From the NCBI GenBank assembly GCA_963764205.1, contig CAVXRN010000006.1, forward strand, positions 434,001-498,000: DNA of 64,000 nt. The letters are read 5' to 3'. This document shows positions 16,819-23,999 of this stretch, one piece after another (the first letter of the stretch is position 1; each line of letters opens with the position of its first letter). Under the pieces are notes generated by a model that was given only the letters and a program-made list of their open reading frames with translations, made no database searches and was not told where the DNA came from. Origin of the DNA: Chersky-840 sp963764205. Lineage in GTDB: Bacteria; Actinomycetota; Acidimicrobiia; Acidimicrobiales; UBA8190. The position numbers and the translations under genes were made by a program.

Positions 16819-17997
16819 TCAGGCCGGGCGCGGTGCGTCGCCCGACGACGGCACCGATGCCAGCGCGTCGAGGAGCAGTGCGACGTGCTCGGTGCTGTGG
16901 GCGGCAGACAGGGTGACGCGCAGCCGGGCCGTGCCCTGCGGCACCATGGGTGCGACGAGGGCCGGGACCCACACGCCGCGCTCGCGTAGCGCGGCGGACG
17001 CGGCCAGCGCCTGCTCGTCGCTCCCCAGGATGATAGGGATGATCTGGCTCGGATGCCCCGGTGTCACCTGCTCGATGTGTGTGGCCAGGCGCGTCCGCAG
17101 GCGGTCGCCTTCGGGCGTCGCCAGCACGCGCAGCGACGCCAGCGCGGCGGCGGCGTCGGCCGGCGTGGGCGCGCTGGTGAAGAGGTACGAGCGGGAGCGG
17201 CGCACGAGGAGGTCGATGAACGAGCGTGGGCCGGCCACGAACCCGCCCAGCGACGCCAAGGTCGTTCCGAGCGAGCCCACGCGCACGACGTCGTCACCGG
17301 CCGGCCCGGCGGAGAGCTCCGCACCGATGTCGGGGCGCAGGACGACGCGTGTCTCGTCGAGCACGAGCAGCGCGCCGTGACGCCGACACAGCGCGGCGAT
17401 GTCGCGCACCGGGGCGATGTCGCCGTCCATGGGGAACACCACGTCGGTGACCACGAGCGCGGGGCCCGTGGCCTCGGTGAGCAGTGTCTCGAGGTGTGCC
17501 ACGTCGCGGTGGCGGTACGCGGCGACCTCGGCCTGGGCCAGGCGCTGCACGTCGACCACCGAGGTCTGGTTGTGCTCGTCGAGCAGGATGTGCACACCGC
17601 GGTCGCCGAAGGCACCCATCACGCCCAGCGTGGCGGCGAACTCGGTGGGGAACACCACGACGCGCTCGGTGCCCGTCGCGCTGGCCAGCGCCGCTTCCAG
17701 TTCCTCGTGGACGGGTCGGCTGCCGGCCACGAGCCGGCTCCCCGCCGCCCCCGTGCCCCACCGGTCGAGCGCCTCGTGGGAGGCGGCCACCACGGCGGGA
17801 TGCAGCGACAGGCCGAGGTAGTCGTCGGACGAGAACGTCACGACTTTGCGGCCTTCCTCGGTCAGCAGCCCCTCGGGACCGCGCCCATCGAAAGTGACCG
17901 GGCCATTCCACGTGCCCTCGCGGCCCAGACGCCGGCTGCGCGCCTCGACCAACGACGACCACAGGCTGGCCGCAGCCGCGTACGGCTCGACGCTCAT
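16819..17997 (-). CDS. 8-amino-7-oxononanoate synthase / KBL-like protein lacking the PLP lysine
   Basis: The 392-residue protein aligns by eye along its whole length with alpha-oxoamine synthases (BioF, KBL): FSSDDYLGL, GTGAAGSRLVAGSRPVHEELE, VVFPMDGDIAP and GGFVAGP. However, the Schiff-base lysine (usual GTFSKALGSxGG) is replaced: the block reads GSLGTTLASLGG, with T245 at the lysine position. The PLP-stacking histidine is Q144 (DEHNQTSVVD) and the second conserved histidine is R217 (LDETRVVL), while D214 is kept. With three cofactor residues changed it should not form an internal aldimine. Either it is a pseudoenzyme or it uses different chemistry. The frame is intact and the rest is well conserved, so it does not look like a decaying gene. 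No other biotin gene is seen here. Confidence 0.8.
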   Translation of the reverse strand: MSVEPYAAAASLWSSLVEARSRRLGREGTWNGPVTFDGRGPEGLLTEEGRKVVTFSSDDYLGLSLHPAVVAASHEALDRWGTGAAGSRLVAGSRPVHEELEAALASATGTERVVVFPTEFAATLGVMGAFGDRGVHILLDEHNQTSVVDVQRLAQAEVAAYRHRDVAHLETLLTEATGPALVVTDVVFPMDGDIAPVRDIAALCRRHGALLVLDETRVVLRPDIGAELSAGPAGDDVVRVGSLGTTLASLGGFVAGPRSFIDLLVRRSRSYLFTSAPTPADAAAALASLRVLATPEGDRLRTRLATHIEQVTPGHPSQIIPIILGSDEQALAASAALRERGVWVPALVAPMVPQGTARLRVTLSAAHSTEHVALLLDALASVPSSGDAPRPA

Positions 17998-18087
17998 GTG
18001 CCTCCCCTGTGGCGGCGCCCCCCCGACGTCACCGCCTCAGAGTCTCCCCCCTCGCCCGGAGTTGGTCCAGTGCCGGGCCGAGCCGGG

Positions 18088-18900
18088 TCAGACCTGGGAG
18101 CGGCCCCTGTCCACCACTCCCCGACGTCGGCGCTCGACCTCGTCGGGGTCGACGCCCCCGCGTTGGAAATCCGCCGCGGCGCGGGCCTCGACCTCCCAGG
18201 CCTCGGCACCCGAGACCCGGCTCGCCTCCTCGTAGGTGGCGAGGATGGCGCGCAGGGCGCGCTGGTCGCTCGAGACGATGTCGGCGGCGAGGCGCCGAGC
18301 GGTGGGCAGGAGATCCTCGTGGGCGACGACGTGGTTCACGAGCCCCCACTGCAGGGCCGTGGTGGCGTCGATGAAGTTCCCCGTGGCGCTCATCTCCCGG
18401 GCGCGGCGGATCCCGACCGCCTGGGGCAGCAGCACCGTCAGCCCCCACAGGGGGTGGACGCCGACGCGGGCGTGGGTGTCGGCGAAACGGGCCCGCTCCG
18501 ACGCCACCACGAAGTCGCAGTTGAGCACCAGCTCGAGCCCACCGGTCACGGCCACGCCGTTGACGGCTCCGATGACGGGCTTGGACGTGGGAAGGGTCGT
18601 CCCCTTCCGGCCGCGCTGGGCCGTGGCGCTCCCGGCCGGGCCCGCCGACGCGCCCGCCTCCGGGGTGCGCTTGAGCGGGCCGCCGTCGTGGCCGAGCTCC
18701 TTGAGGTCGAGGCCCGCACAGAAGGCGGGGTCGGCGCCGGTGAGGACGAGGACGTCCACGTCGTCGCGGGCGTCGGCTTCTGCCACGAGTCGCGCCAGCG
18801 TGCGAAGGAGCTCGCTCGACAAGGCGTTGCGGGCCTCGGGCCGGTTGAGCGTGACGGTCGCGACGTGCCCGGCCACCTCGAGGAGCGCGACGTCGGGCAC
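18088..18900 (-). CDS. enoyl-CoA hydratase/isomerase family protein
   Basis: The 270-residue crotonase-fold protein starts at GTG. The signatures are NRPEARNALSSEL, the oxyanion loop AFCAGLDLKEL and the second oxyanion strand NGVAVTGGLELVLNCDFV. The usual second catalytic glutamate region reads ARVGVHPLWG without a glutamate, as in a number of actinobacterial EchA paralogues, so classical hydratase activity is uncertain. An insert of about 25 residues rich in Gly/Ala/Ser follows the first loop. It lies downstream of a thiolase and a DUF35 protein on the same strand, suggesting a role in breakdown of a CoA-linked side chain. Confidence 0.88.
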   Translation of the reverse strand: MPDVALLEVAGHVATVTLNRPEARNALSSELLRTLARLVAEADARDDVDVLVLTGADPAFCAGLDLKELGHDGGPLKRTPEAGASAGPAGSATAQRGRKGTTLPTSKPVIGAVNGVAVTGGLELVLNCDFVVASERARFADTHARVGVHPLWGLTVLLPQAVGIRRAREMSATGNFIDATTALQWGLVNHVVAHEDLLPTARRLAADIVSSDQRALRAILATYEEASRVSGAEAWEVEARAAADFQRGGVDPDEVERRRRGVVDRGRSQV

Positions 18901-18924
18901 GGGAGCGAGTGGGGGGTGCGCGGT

Positions 18925-18956
18925 CGAGAAGCGGTGTCAGCGAGAAGCGGTGTCAG
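18925..18956. repeat. perfect 16-bp tandem duplication at the thiolase stop codon
   Basis: The 16-base unit CGAGAAGCGGTGTCAG occurs twice back to back (18925-18940 and 18941-18956). On the minus strand the upstream copy contains the thiolase TGA (18955-18953). The second copy lies just beyond it, in the spacer before the hydratase gene. It looks like a recent local duplication, with no effect on the protein. Confidence 0.9.
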
Positions 18957-20155
18957 GTGGTGACGAGGACGCTCGAGCCGTGCCCGAACAGGCCCTGGTT
19001 GGCCGTGACACCCACCCGGGCCCCCTCGACCTGGCGGCCGCCGGCCTGGCCCCGCAGTTGCCAGACCAATTCGCACACCTGGGCGATGGCCTGGGCGGGG
19101 ATGGCCTCGCCGAAGCTCGACAACCCGCCGCTGGGGTTCACGGGGATGCGCCCGCCCAGGGCGGTCTCGCCGTCGCGCAGCAGGCCTTCGGCCTCCCCCT
19201 CCTTGCACAGGCCGACGTCCTCGTACCAGTCGAGCTCGAGGGCGGTCGACAGGTCGTACACCTCGGCCACGTCGACGTCCTCGGGGCCGATCCCAGCCTC
19301 CTCGTAGGCGGCGAAGGCGATCGACCGGCGGAAGCCGGGCCCGTCCAACGCGCCCAGCGCCACGGCGGAGTCGGTGGCGAAGTTGGGCATCTCGATCACG
19401 GTCTGGGGAAAGCGCGGCGTGACCGTCGACACCGCCGGGATCGACACCGGAGTGGCGCCGGTGCCGTGACGCCGGGCGTAGTCCATGCTCGACAGCACGA
19501 TGGCGGCCCCGCCGTCGGACGTGGCGCAGATCTCCATCAGCCGCAGCGGGTCGGCCACCATGGGCGACGCCAGGACCTCGTCCGCGGTGACCTCTTTCTG
19601 GTAGCGGGCGTTGGGGTTGGCGGCCCCCGCCCGCGCGTTCTTGACCTTCACCGCGGCGAAGTCGTCCTCGGTGGCGCCGAACAGCTCCATGCGCCGCCGC
19701 GCGTAGAGGGCGAAGTAGGTGGGGTTGGTGGCGCCGAGCAAGTGGAACCGCAGCCAGTCGGGGTCGTCGCGCCGTTCGCCCCCCACGGGTGCGAAGAACC
19801 CCTTGGGCGTGGTGTCGGCGCCGACGACCAGCGCCACGTCGCACAGCCCGGCCAGGATCTGGGCCCGGGCCGCGGCGATGGCCGTCGCGCCCGAGGCGCA
19901 CGCCGCGTAGGCGCTCGACACACGGGCACCGGACCAGCCCAGCGCCTGGGCGAACGTGGCCCCCGAGATGAACCCCGGGTAGCCGTTGCGGATGGTGTCG
20001 GCGCCGGACACGAACTGGACGTCGGTCCACGACACGCCGGCGTCGGCCAGCGCGTCGCGCGCCGCCGCGAGCCCGTACTCGACGAAATTGCGGCCCCACT
20101 TGCCCCAGGGGTGCATGCCCACCCCGAGGACGGCCACGCTGCGGTCCTCAGGCAC
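18953..20155 (-). CDS. thiolase-fold acyl-CoA enzyme (SCP-x / Ltp2-like)
   Basis: The 400-residue protein has the nucleophile cysteine C86 in SSAYAACASGATAIAAA. The glycine-rich loop near residues 345-355 reads GGLSSFGEAIPAQ rather than the classical GGxxxxGHPxGATG, and the C-terminal cysteine loop reads ANQGLFGHGSS. These departures are typical of the lipid-transfer/SCP-x-type subgroup, which includes the Ltp2 aldolases acting on steroid side chains with a DUF35 partner. The gene following this logic, a DUF35 protein, lies directly upstream and overlaps it by eight bases. I infer a two-subunit thiolase or retro-aldolase acting on an acyl-CoA. Confidence 0.85.
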   Translation of the reverse strand: MPEDRSVAVLGVGMHPWGKWGRNFVEYGLAAARDALADAGVSWTDVQFVSGADTIRNGYPGFISGATFAQALGWSGARVSSAYAACASGATAIAAARAQILAGLCDVALVVGADTTPKGFFAPVGGERRDDPDWLRFHLLGATNPTYFALYARRRMELFGATEDDFAAVKVKNARAGAANPNARYQKEVTADEVLASPMVADPLRLMEICATSDGGAAIVLSSMDYARRHGTGATPVSIPAVSTVTPRFPQTVIEMPNFATDSAVALGALDGPGFRRSIAFAAYEEAGIGPEDVDVAEVYDLSTALELDWYEDVGLCKEGEAEGLLRDGETALGGRIPVNPSGGLSSFGEAIPAQAIAQVCELVWQLRGQAGGRQVEGARVGVTANQGLFGHGSSVLVTT

Positions 20156-20609
20156 CCGAGCCCCCCGATCCGGCCGCCACCGGCCGCCATTTCCACACCA
20201 CGTACTCGTGGTCGTCGTCCTCGTACAGCACGTCCACCACGAGCTCGACCTCGGTGCCGATGGTCAGGTCGTCGACGGTCACGTCGGGCACGACCTGGCC
20301 CATCACCACCATCTTCTCGTCGACGAGCTCCACCGCGGCGATGCAGAACGGCACGTAGGGGTCCGCCGCGACGTACGGCGCCGGGGGGGTGTAGCGGGCG
20401 TCGGTGTAGGACCACACCTTGCCCCGCCGACTGAGCGGGACGTCGTCGAACTCGGTGCCGGCACACGCCGGGTTGGCGCAGAAGAACGTCTGGCGGGGGA
20501 AGGCGTAGGTGCCGCAGCTCCGGCACCGGCTCCCGAGGAGGGCCGGGCCGTCCCCGTCGGTGGTGAACCATCCCTCCACGGCGGGGACGCGGGTCTTGGT
20601 GGGGGCCAT
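20148..20609 (-). CDS. DUF35 OB-fold/zinc-ribbon acyl-CoA-associated protein
   Basis: This encodes 153 residues. The N-terminal rubredoxin-like zinc ribbon shows two cysteine pairs, CRSCG and CANPAC. An OB-fold domain follows, with the typical KVWSYTDARY and PFCIAAVELVDEKMVVMGQV strands. In steroid and fatty-acid degradation, DUF35 proteins form tight complexes with thiolase-like partners, recruiting or positioning CoA substrates. The overlapping thiolase gene downstream fits that arrangement exactly. A few residues of acidic tail (YEDDDHEYVV) precede the end. Confidence 0.85.
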   Translation of the reverse strand: MAPTKTRVPAVEGWFTTDGDGPALLGSRCRSCGTYAFPRQTFFCANPACAGTEFDDVPLSRRGKVWSYTDARYTPPAPYVAADPYVPFCIAAVELVDEKMVVMGQVVPDVTVDDLTIGTEVELVVDVLYEDDDHEYVVWKWRPVAAGSGGSGA

Positions 20610-20705
20610 GGCCGCAGTCTAACGCCCCGTCAGATCCTGCCCCCGGGGTGCCGGGCGGGGCCCCGGGGCTGTCGGGCCGCCTCGCGGGCGGGCGTATCGT
20701 GATCC

Positions 20706-21494
20706 ATGGACCTCACCGTCGTCGACTCGTTCACTGACCGACCCTTCGCCGGCAACCCCGCCGCGGTCACCGTCGTGGAGGCCTTCCCGGCCGAGCACCG
20801 CATGCAGGCCGTGGCCCGCGAGATGAACCTCTCGGAGACGGCCTTCCTCGTGGCCCGGGCCGACGGCTCCTACGACCTGCGCTGGTTCTCGCCCACGATC
20901 GAGATCGACCTGTGCGGCCACGCCACGTTGGCCGCGGCGCACGTGCTGGGCGGGGCCGGCACATTCCACACCCGGAGCGGCCCGCTCGCGTGCACGCCGG
21001 CGGGCGACGGCTGGATCGAGATGGACTTCCCCGCCGACCCCGTCACCACCGAGCCCCCGCCGGCGTCGCTGGCCGCCGCGCTCGGTCTCGACGACGACGC
21101 CGACGCCGCGGTGGTACGGGGCTTCGCCCGCGGGCGAAGCGACCTGTTGGTGGAGCTGGCCTCGGCCACCGTGGTCCGTACGCTGCGTCCGGACATGGCG
21201 GGCGTCGCCGCGCTGGGCGGGCGCTGTGTCATCGTCACCGCACCGGGCGACGCCCCCGGCGTCGACTGTGTGAGCCGCGTGTTCGGGCCCAACAGCGGGA
21301 TCCCCGAGGATCCCGTCACGGGCTCGGCGCACTGCACGCTGGCGGGCTTCTGGGGTGCGCGCCTCGGGCGCGACGAGCTGGTGGGTGAGCAGGCCTCGGC
21401 CCGCGGCGGCGTGGTCCGCATGCGGCGCAACGGGGACCGCGTCGTGCTCGGCGGCCGAGCGGTCACGGTGTCGCAGGTCCGGCTGGTCGTCTAA
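20706..21494 (+). CDS. PhzF-family isomerase/epimerase-like protein
   Basis: This encodes 262 residues. Both halves of the PhzF diaminopimelate-epimerase-like fold are visible. The N-terminal block is VVDSFTDRPFAGNPAAV, with catalytic glutamate in MNLSETAFLV and LCGHATLAAAHVL. The C-terminal block is GIPEDPVTGSAHCTLAGFW. PhzF itself isomerises dihydro-3-hydroxyanthranilate in phenazine synthesis, but most members are of unknown substrate and no phenazine genes are present. It is divergent from the DUF35 gene. Its 3' end overlaps the convergent SDR gene by four bases. Confidence 0.88.
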   Translation: MDLTVVDSFTDRPFAGNPAAVTVVEAFPAEHRMQAVAREMNLSETAFLVARADGSYDLRWFSPTIEIDLCGHATLAAAHVLGGAGTFHTRSGPLACTPAGDGWIEMDFPADPVTTEPPPASLAAALGLDDDADAAVVRGFARGRSDLLVELASATVVRTLRPDMAGVAALGGRCVIVTAPGDAPGVDCVSRVFGPNSGIPEDPVTGSAHCTLAGFWGARLGRDELVGEQASARGGVVRMRRNGDRVVLGGRAVTVSQVRLVV

Positions 21495-22270
21495 CCCCCG
21501 GCTCTGCGCACGCCCTTGCGGTAGGCGCGGGGGAACAGGGCCCGCGCCAGCGGGGCGAGGCGGGCGACGGGCGCGGCGTCGATGTCGAGCTTGGGCCCGC
21601 CCATGCGTGCCAGCACGAGCTCCGACACCTGCGCCTCGGTGCGCCGCACCATCTTGGGAGGCAGCGGCATCCCGGCGTCGACGGCCTCGTTGCCCATGGC
21701 CGTTGGGACCCAGCCCGGGTACAGGACGTGCACGTGCACGCCCGTGCCGTCGGTGTCGAAAGAGAGGCTCTCGGTGAACGCACTCACCGCCGCCTTCGAC
21801 GCGCTGTAGGCGGCCTCGTGCGGGCTCGGGGCCCGGCCGCTGTCCGACGACACGTTGACGACCACGCCGCGGCGACGCGCCACCATGCCGGGGAGGACGG
21901 CCAGGGTGCCGGCCACCACCGCGAAGTAGTTGGTCTGCATCACTAGGCGATGCACGGCCAGATCGGGCTCGCCCTCGCCCCGGGGCGGCCCCACCCCGGC
22001 GTTGTTGAGCAGCACGTCGATGCGCCCCCGGACGCGCTCGACCTCGGCCAGGACCGCCCCGTAGTGGTCGGTGTCGCTCACGTCGCAGGTGATCGTGGTC
22101 GATTCCGACGACCGACGCTGCATCTCGTCGGCCAGGCCGGCAAGGAGCTCGGAACGCCGGGCCAGCCCGACGACGGTCGCACCCCGGCCCGCCAGGTCCA
22201 GGGCGAAGCGACGCCCGAGACCCGACGACGCGCCCGTGACGACGGCGACCGCTCCCCGGACCTCGAACAT
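21491..22270 (-). CDS. short-chain dehydrogenase/reductase
   Basis: The 259-residue classical SDR has the cofactor loop VTGASSGLG, the NNAGVG motif, the catalytic serine region NVSSDSGR and the catalytic pair YSASK. The arginine-rich strand after the first helix (GLARRSE) suggests NADP(H). The C-terminal 40 residues (RLAPLARALFPRAYRKGVRR) are basic and may help membrane or substrate association. The substrate is unknown. It is divergently arranged with the SCO6745-like gene, 35 bases away. Confidence 0.88.
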   Translation of the reverse strand: MFEVRGAVAVVTGASSGLGRRFALDLAGRGATVVGLARRSELLAGLADEMQRRSSESTTITCDVSDTDHYGAVLAEVERVRGRIDVLLNNAGVGPPRGEGEPDLAVHRLVMQTNYFAVVAGTLAVLPGMVARRRGVVVNVSSDSGRAPSPHEAAYSASKAAVSAFTESLSFDTDGTGVHVHVLYPGWVPTAMGNEAVDAGMPLPPKMVRRTEAQVSELVLARMGGPKLDIDAAPVARLAPLARALFPRAYRKGVRRAGG

Positions 22271-22305
22271 GGCGTCCTCCCGTGCTGCTCGTGCAACATT
22301 GCCTC

Positions 22306-23169
22306 ATGGACGCCCCCCGCACCGCCCGTGCCATGTGGAGGCTGTACGAGCCCCTCCACGCGCTCACCTATTTCGCCGACGAGTGCCTCGAGGAATACCG
22401 CTCGGCCGGTCTCAAGGGATTCTGGATGGGCTACTTCGCCGGGCGGGCCGCACCCATGGGCGCGGTGACGCCGGCGGTCGTCGACGCCACGTTCTTCAGC
22501 TTCAACCCCGACCGCGTGAGCCGGGCCGTGCCCGACGCCTGGTCCTTCGCCTCCCCCGACCGTGTCCTCGAGGCCCGGCTGGCCGGGGTCGACCGCGTCC
22601 TGCGCCGCATCATCGGCTCCGTCGTGGACGACGACGATCTGGCCCGCGCCGCGGCGCTGGCGCGGTCCGCGGTCGAGGGGCTCACCGTCGCCGGTCGGCC
22701 CCTGGCGGCAGCCAACCTGGCCCTGGCCTGGCCCGAGCAGCCCCACCTGGCGCTGTGGCAGGCCACCACCATCCTGCGCGAGCACCGCGGCGACGGGCAC
22801 ATCACCGCACTCGTCACCGCCGGCCTCGACGGCCGCCAAGCGCTCGTCACCATGGCCGCCACCGGCATGGTGCCCAAGGCCATGCTCCAAGCGGCGCGCG
22901 GCTGGGACGACGACGCCTGGGAGGAGGCGGCGGGCGCGCTCGTCGAGCGGGGCTGGATCAATGAGGACGGCACCGCCACCGCCGCAGGCAGCGCAGATCG
23001 TCAGCAGCTCGAGGACCTGACCGACCTCCTGGCGGCGGAGCCGTGGGAGCGCCTCGGAGAACAACACACCGAGTCGTTGCGCGCCGTGCTCACGCCCATC
23101 GCCCGTGCCATCGCGGCGGCCGGCCCCGTGCCGGTGCCCAACCCCATCGGCCTCCCTCCGCCGGAGTAG
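22306..23169 (+). CDS. SCO6745-family helical protein
   Basis: The 287-residue protein starts at the ATG in front of DAPRTARAMWRLYEPLHALTYFADE. This start gives the conserved N-terminus; the nine-codon longer form lacks support. The block KGFWMGYFAGRAAPMG and the following VVDATFFSFNPDRVSRAVPDAW are characteristic of the SCO6745 family. Members are all-helical with a winged-helix-like C-terminal part (LVERGWINEDGTAT). Their biochemical role is not established. It is divergent from the SDR gene and convergent with the NTF2-like gene. Confidence 0.82.
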   Translation: MDAPRTARAMWRLYEPLHALTYFADECLEEYRSAGLKGFWMGYFAGRAAPMGAVTPAVVDATFFSFNPDRVSRAVPDAWSFASPDRVLEARLAGVDRVLRRIIGSVVDDDDLARAAALARSAVEGLTVAGRPLAAANLALAWPEQPHLALWQATTILREHRGDGHITALVTAGLDGRQALVTMAATGMVPKAMLQAARGWDDDAWEEAAGALVERGWINEDGTATAAGSADRQQLEDLTDLLAAEPWERLGEQHTESLRAVLTPIARAIAAAGPVPVPNPIGLPPPE

Positions 23170-23197
23170 ACCCCGCGGCCTGTCCGGTGTGCCGCGG

Positions 23198-23753
23198 CTA
23201 GTCCCAGAGGTCGGCGGGCGCCTGGCCCAGCGGGTAGTGCCCCGGCAGCATCTTCCCCGACGCGGCGCGCTCCATCCGGCGCTTCATGCCGTCGGACAGC
23301 GCATCGGCCCTGATCATCTCGATGAACAGCGACGTGGCGTTGCCGACGTCGAAGAAGTCGCGCTGCCACGACCACTTCCAATTCCCGGCGTAGCGGAACC
23401 AGCTCCCGCCCAGCCCGGCGATCACGTACGGAGAGCCGTCGGGCCGCGTCGAATCCGCGACCTGCTTCCACAGTCCGATGACCTCGCCCTGGTGGGGGTC
23501 GATGAGCACCTTCTGGTACGGGTAGGTCCACCCGTCGAGCCCGCCCATCTCCAACCCGAGCGCGATGTCGCGGATCTCGTCCTTGCCCACCGCCATGAAC
23601 TCCTCGTGGGGCCCGATGTTCCAGCCGTAGGTCGCGTCCGTCGGTGTACATCTCCGACATCGGCTTCCAGTCTCCGGCCTCCTGGGCGCGCCGGTTGGTG
23701 TCCAACCACCGCTGCACCATCTCCTCGAGCTCTTCGTATGGGAACGCAGCCAC
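23198..23753 (-). CDS. NTF2/SnoaL-like protein of the cyp51 operon, with a single-base frameshift
   Basis: From a GTG one base after the ferredoxin stop, the frame encodes VAAFPYEELEEMVQRWLDTNRRAQEAGDWKPMSEMYTD. It then shifts, and the second frame continues DATYGWNIGPHEEFMAVGKDEIRDIALGLEMGG to the end at 23198. One surplus base near 23636-23642 (TCCGTC on the plus strand) accounts for the break. The corrected product is about 184 residues: a SnoaL/NTF2-like cone fold with the YTDDATYGW region and WFRYAGNWKWSWQRDFFDVGN. Its position after cyp51 and ferredoxin matches, as I recall, Rv0762c of M. tuberculosis. A binding or isomerase role on the P450 product is speculative. Confidence 0.78.
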
Positions 23754-23754
23754 C

Positions 23755-23949
23755 TCAGTCCTCCTGGATTCGTAACGCATGGGTGGGACAGAACTTCACC
23801 GCCGCCTCGACCTCGGCGCGCAGCTCCTCGGGCGGCGACTCGTCGAGCACCTCGACCACGTTGCTCTTCGACACCGTGAACACCGCCGGGGCCTCGGACT
23901 CACATACGCCGTGGCCCTGGCACAGGTCGCGGTCGACGATCACTTTCAC
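23755..23949 (-). CDS. P450-partner ferredoxin with CxxHxxC cluster motif
   Basis: This encodes 64 residues from the GTG at 23949. The ligands are C10, C16 and C54 (followed by proline), with histidine at position 13 where four-cysteine ferredoxins have a second cysteine. That CxxHxxC...CP pattern is known from small actinobacterial ferredoxins paired with P450s, including the one next to M. tuberculosis cyp51. It should deliver electrons to the CYP51 encoded directly upstream, and perhaps to the second P450 in the operon. Its leader contains three near-identical 15-base units, each with an AGGA sequence. Confidence 0.92.
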   Translation of the reverse strand: MKVIVDRDLCQGHGVCESEAPAVFTVSKSNVVEVLDESPPEELRAEVEAAVKFCPTHALRIQED

Positions 23950-23954
23950 CGTTT

Positions 23955-23999
23955 GATCCTCACGAACGCGGTCCTCACGAGCGCGGTCCTCACGACCCG
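23955..23999. repeat. three tandem 15-bp units in the ferredoxin leader
   Basis: On the minus strand the transcript carries three copies of CGTGAGGAYCxxxxx in a row between the end of cyp51 and the ferredoxin start. The first copy includes the cyp51 stop codon. Each copy presents GAGGA, a good Shine-Dalgarno match, so the ferredoxin start is preceded by a triplicated ribosome-binding element. Only the nearest copy is at normal spacing. Confidence 0.8.

Noticed and set aside
16819..17997. Straight annotation as biotin synthesis enzyme BioF
   Set aside because: The catalytic lysine and two PLP-contact histidines are replaced and no other bio gene is adjacent, so only family-level resemblance is claimed.
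17053..18963. Long plus-strand open frame opposite the BioF-like and enoyl-CoA hydratase genes
   Set aside because: It crosses two well-conserved minus-strand genes and their spacer and has no domain. It is a stop-poor shadow.
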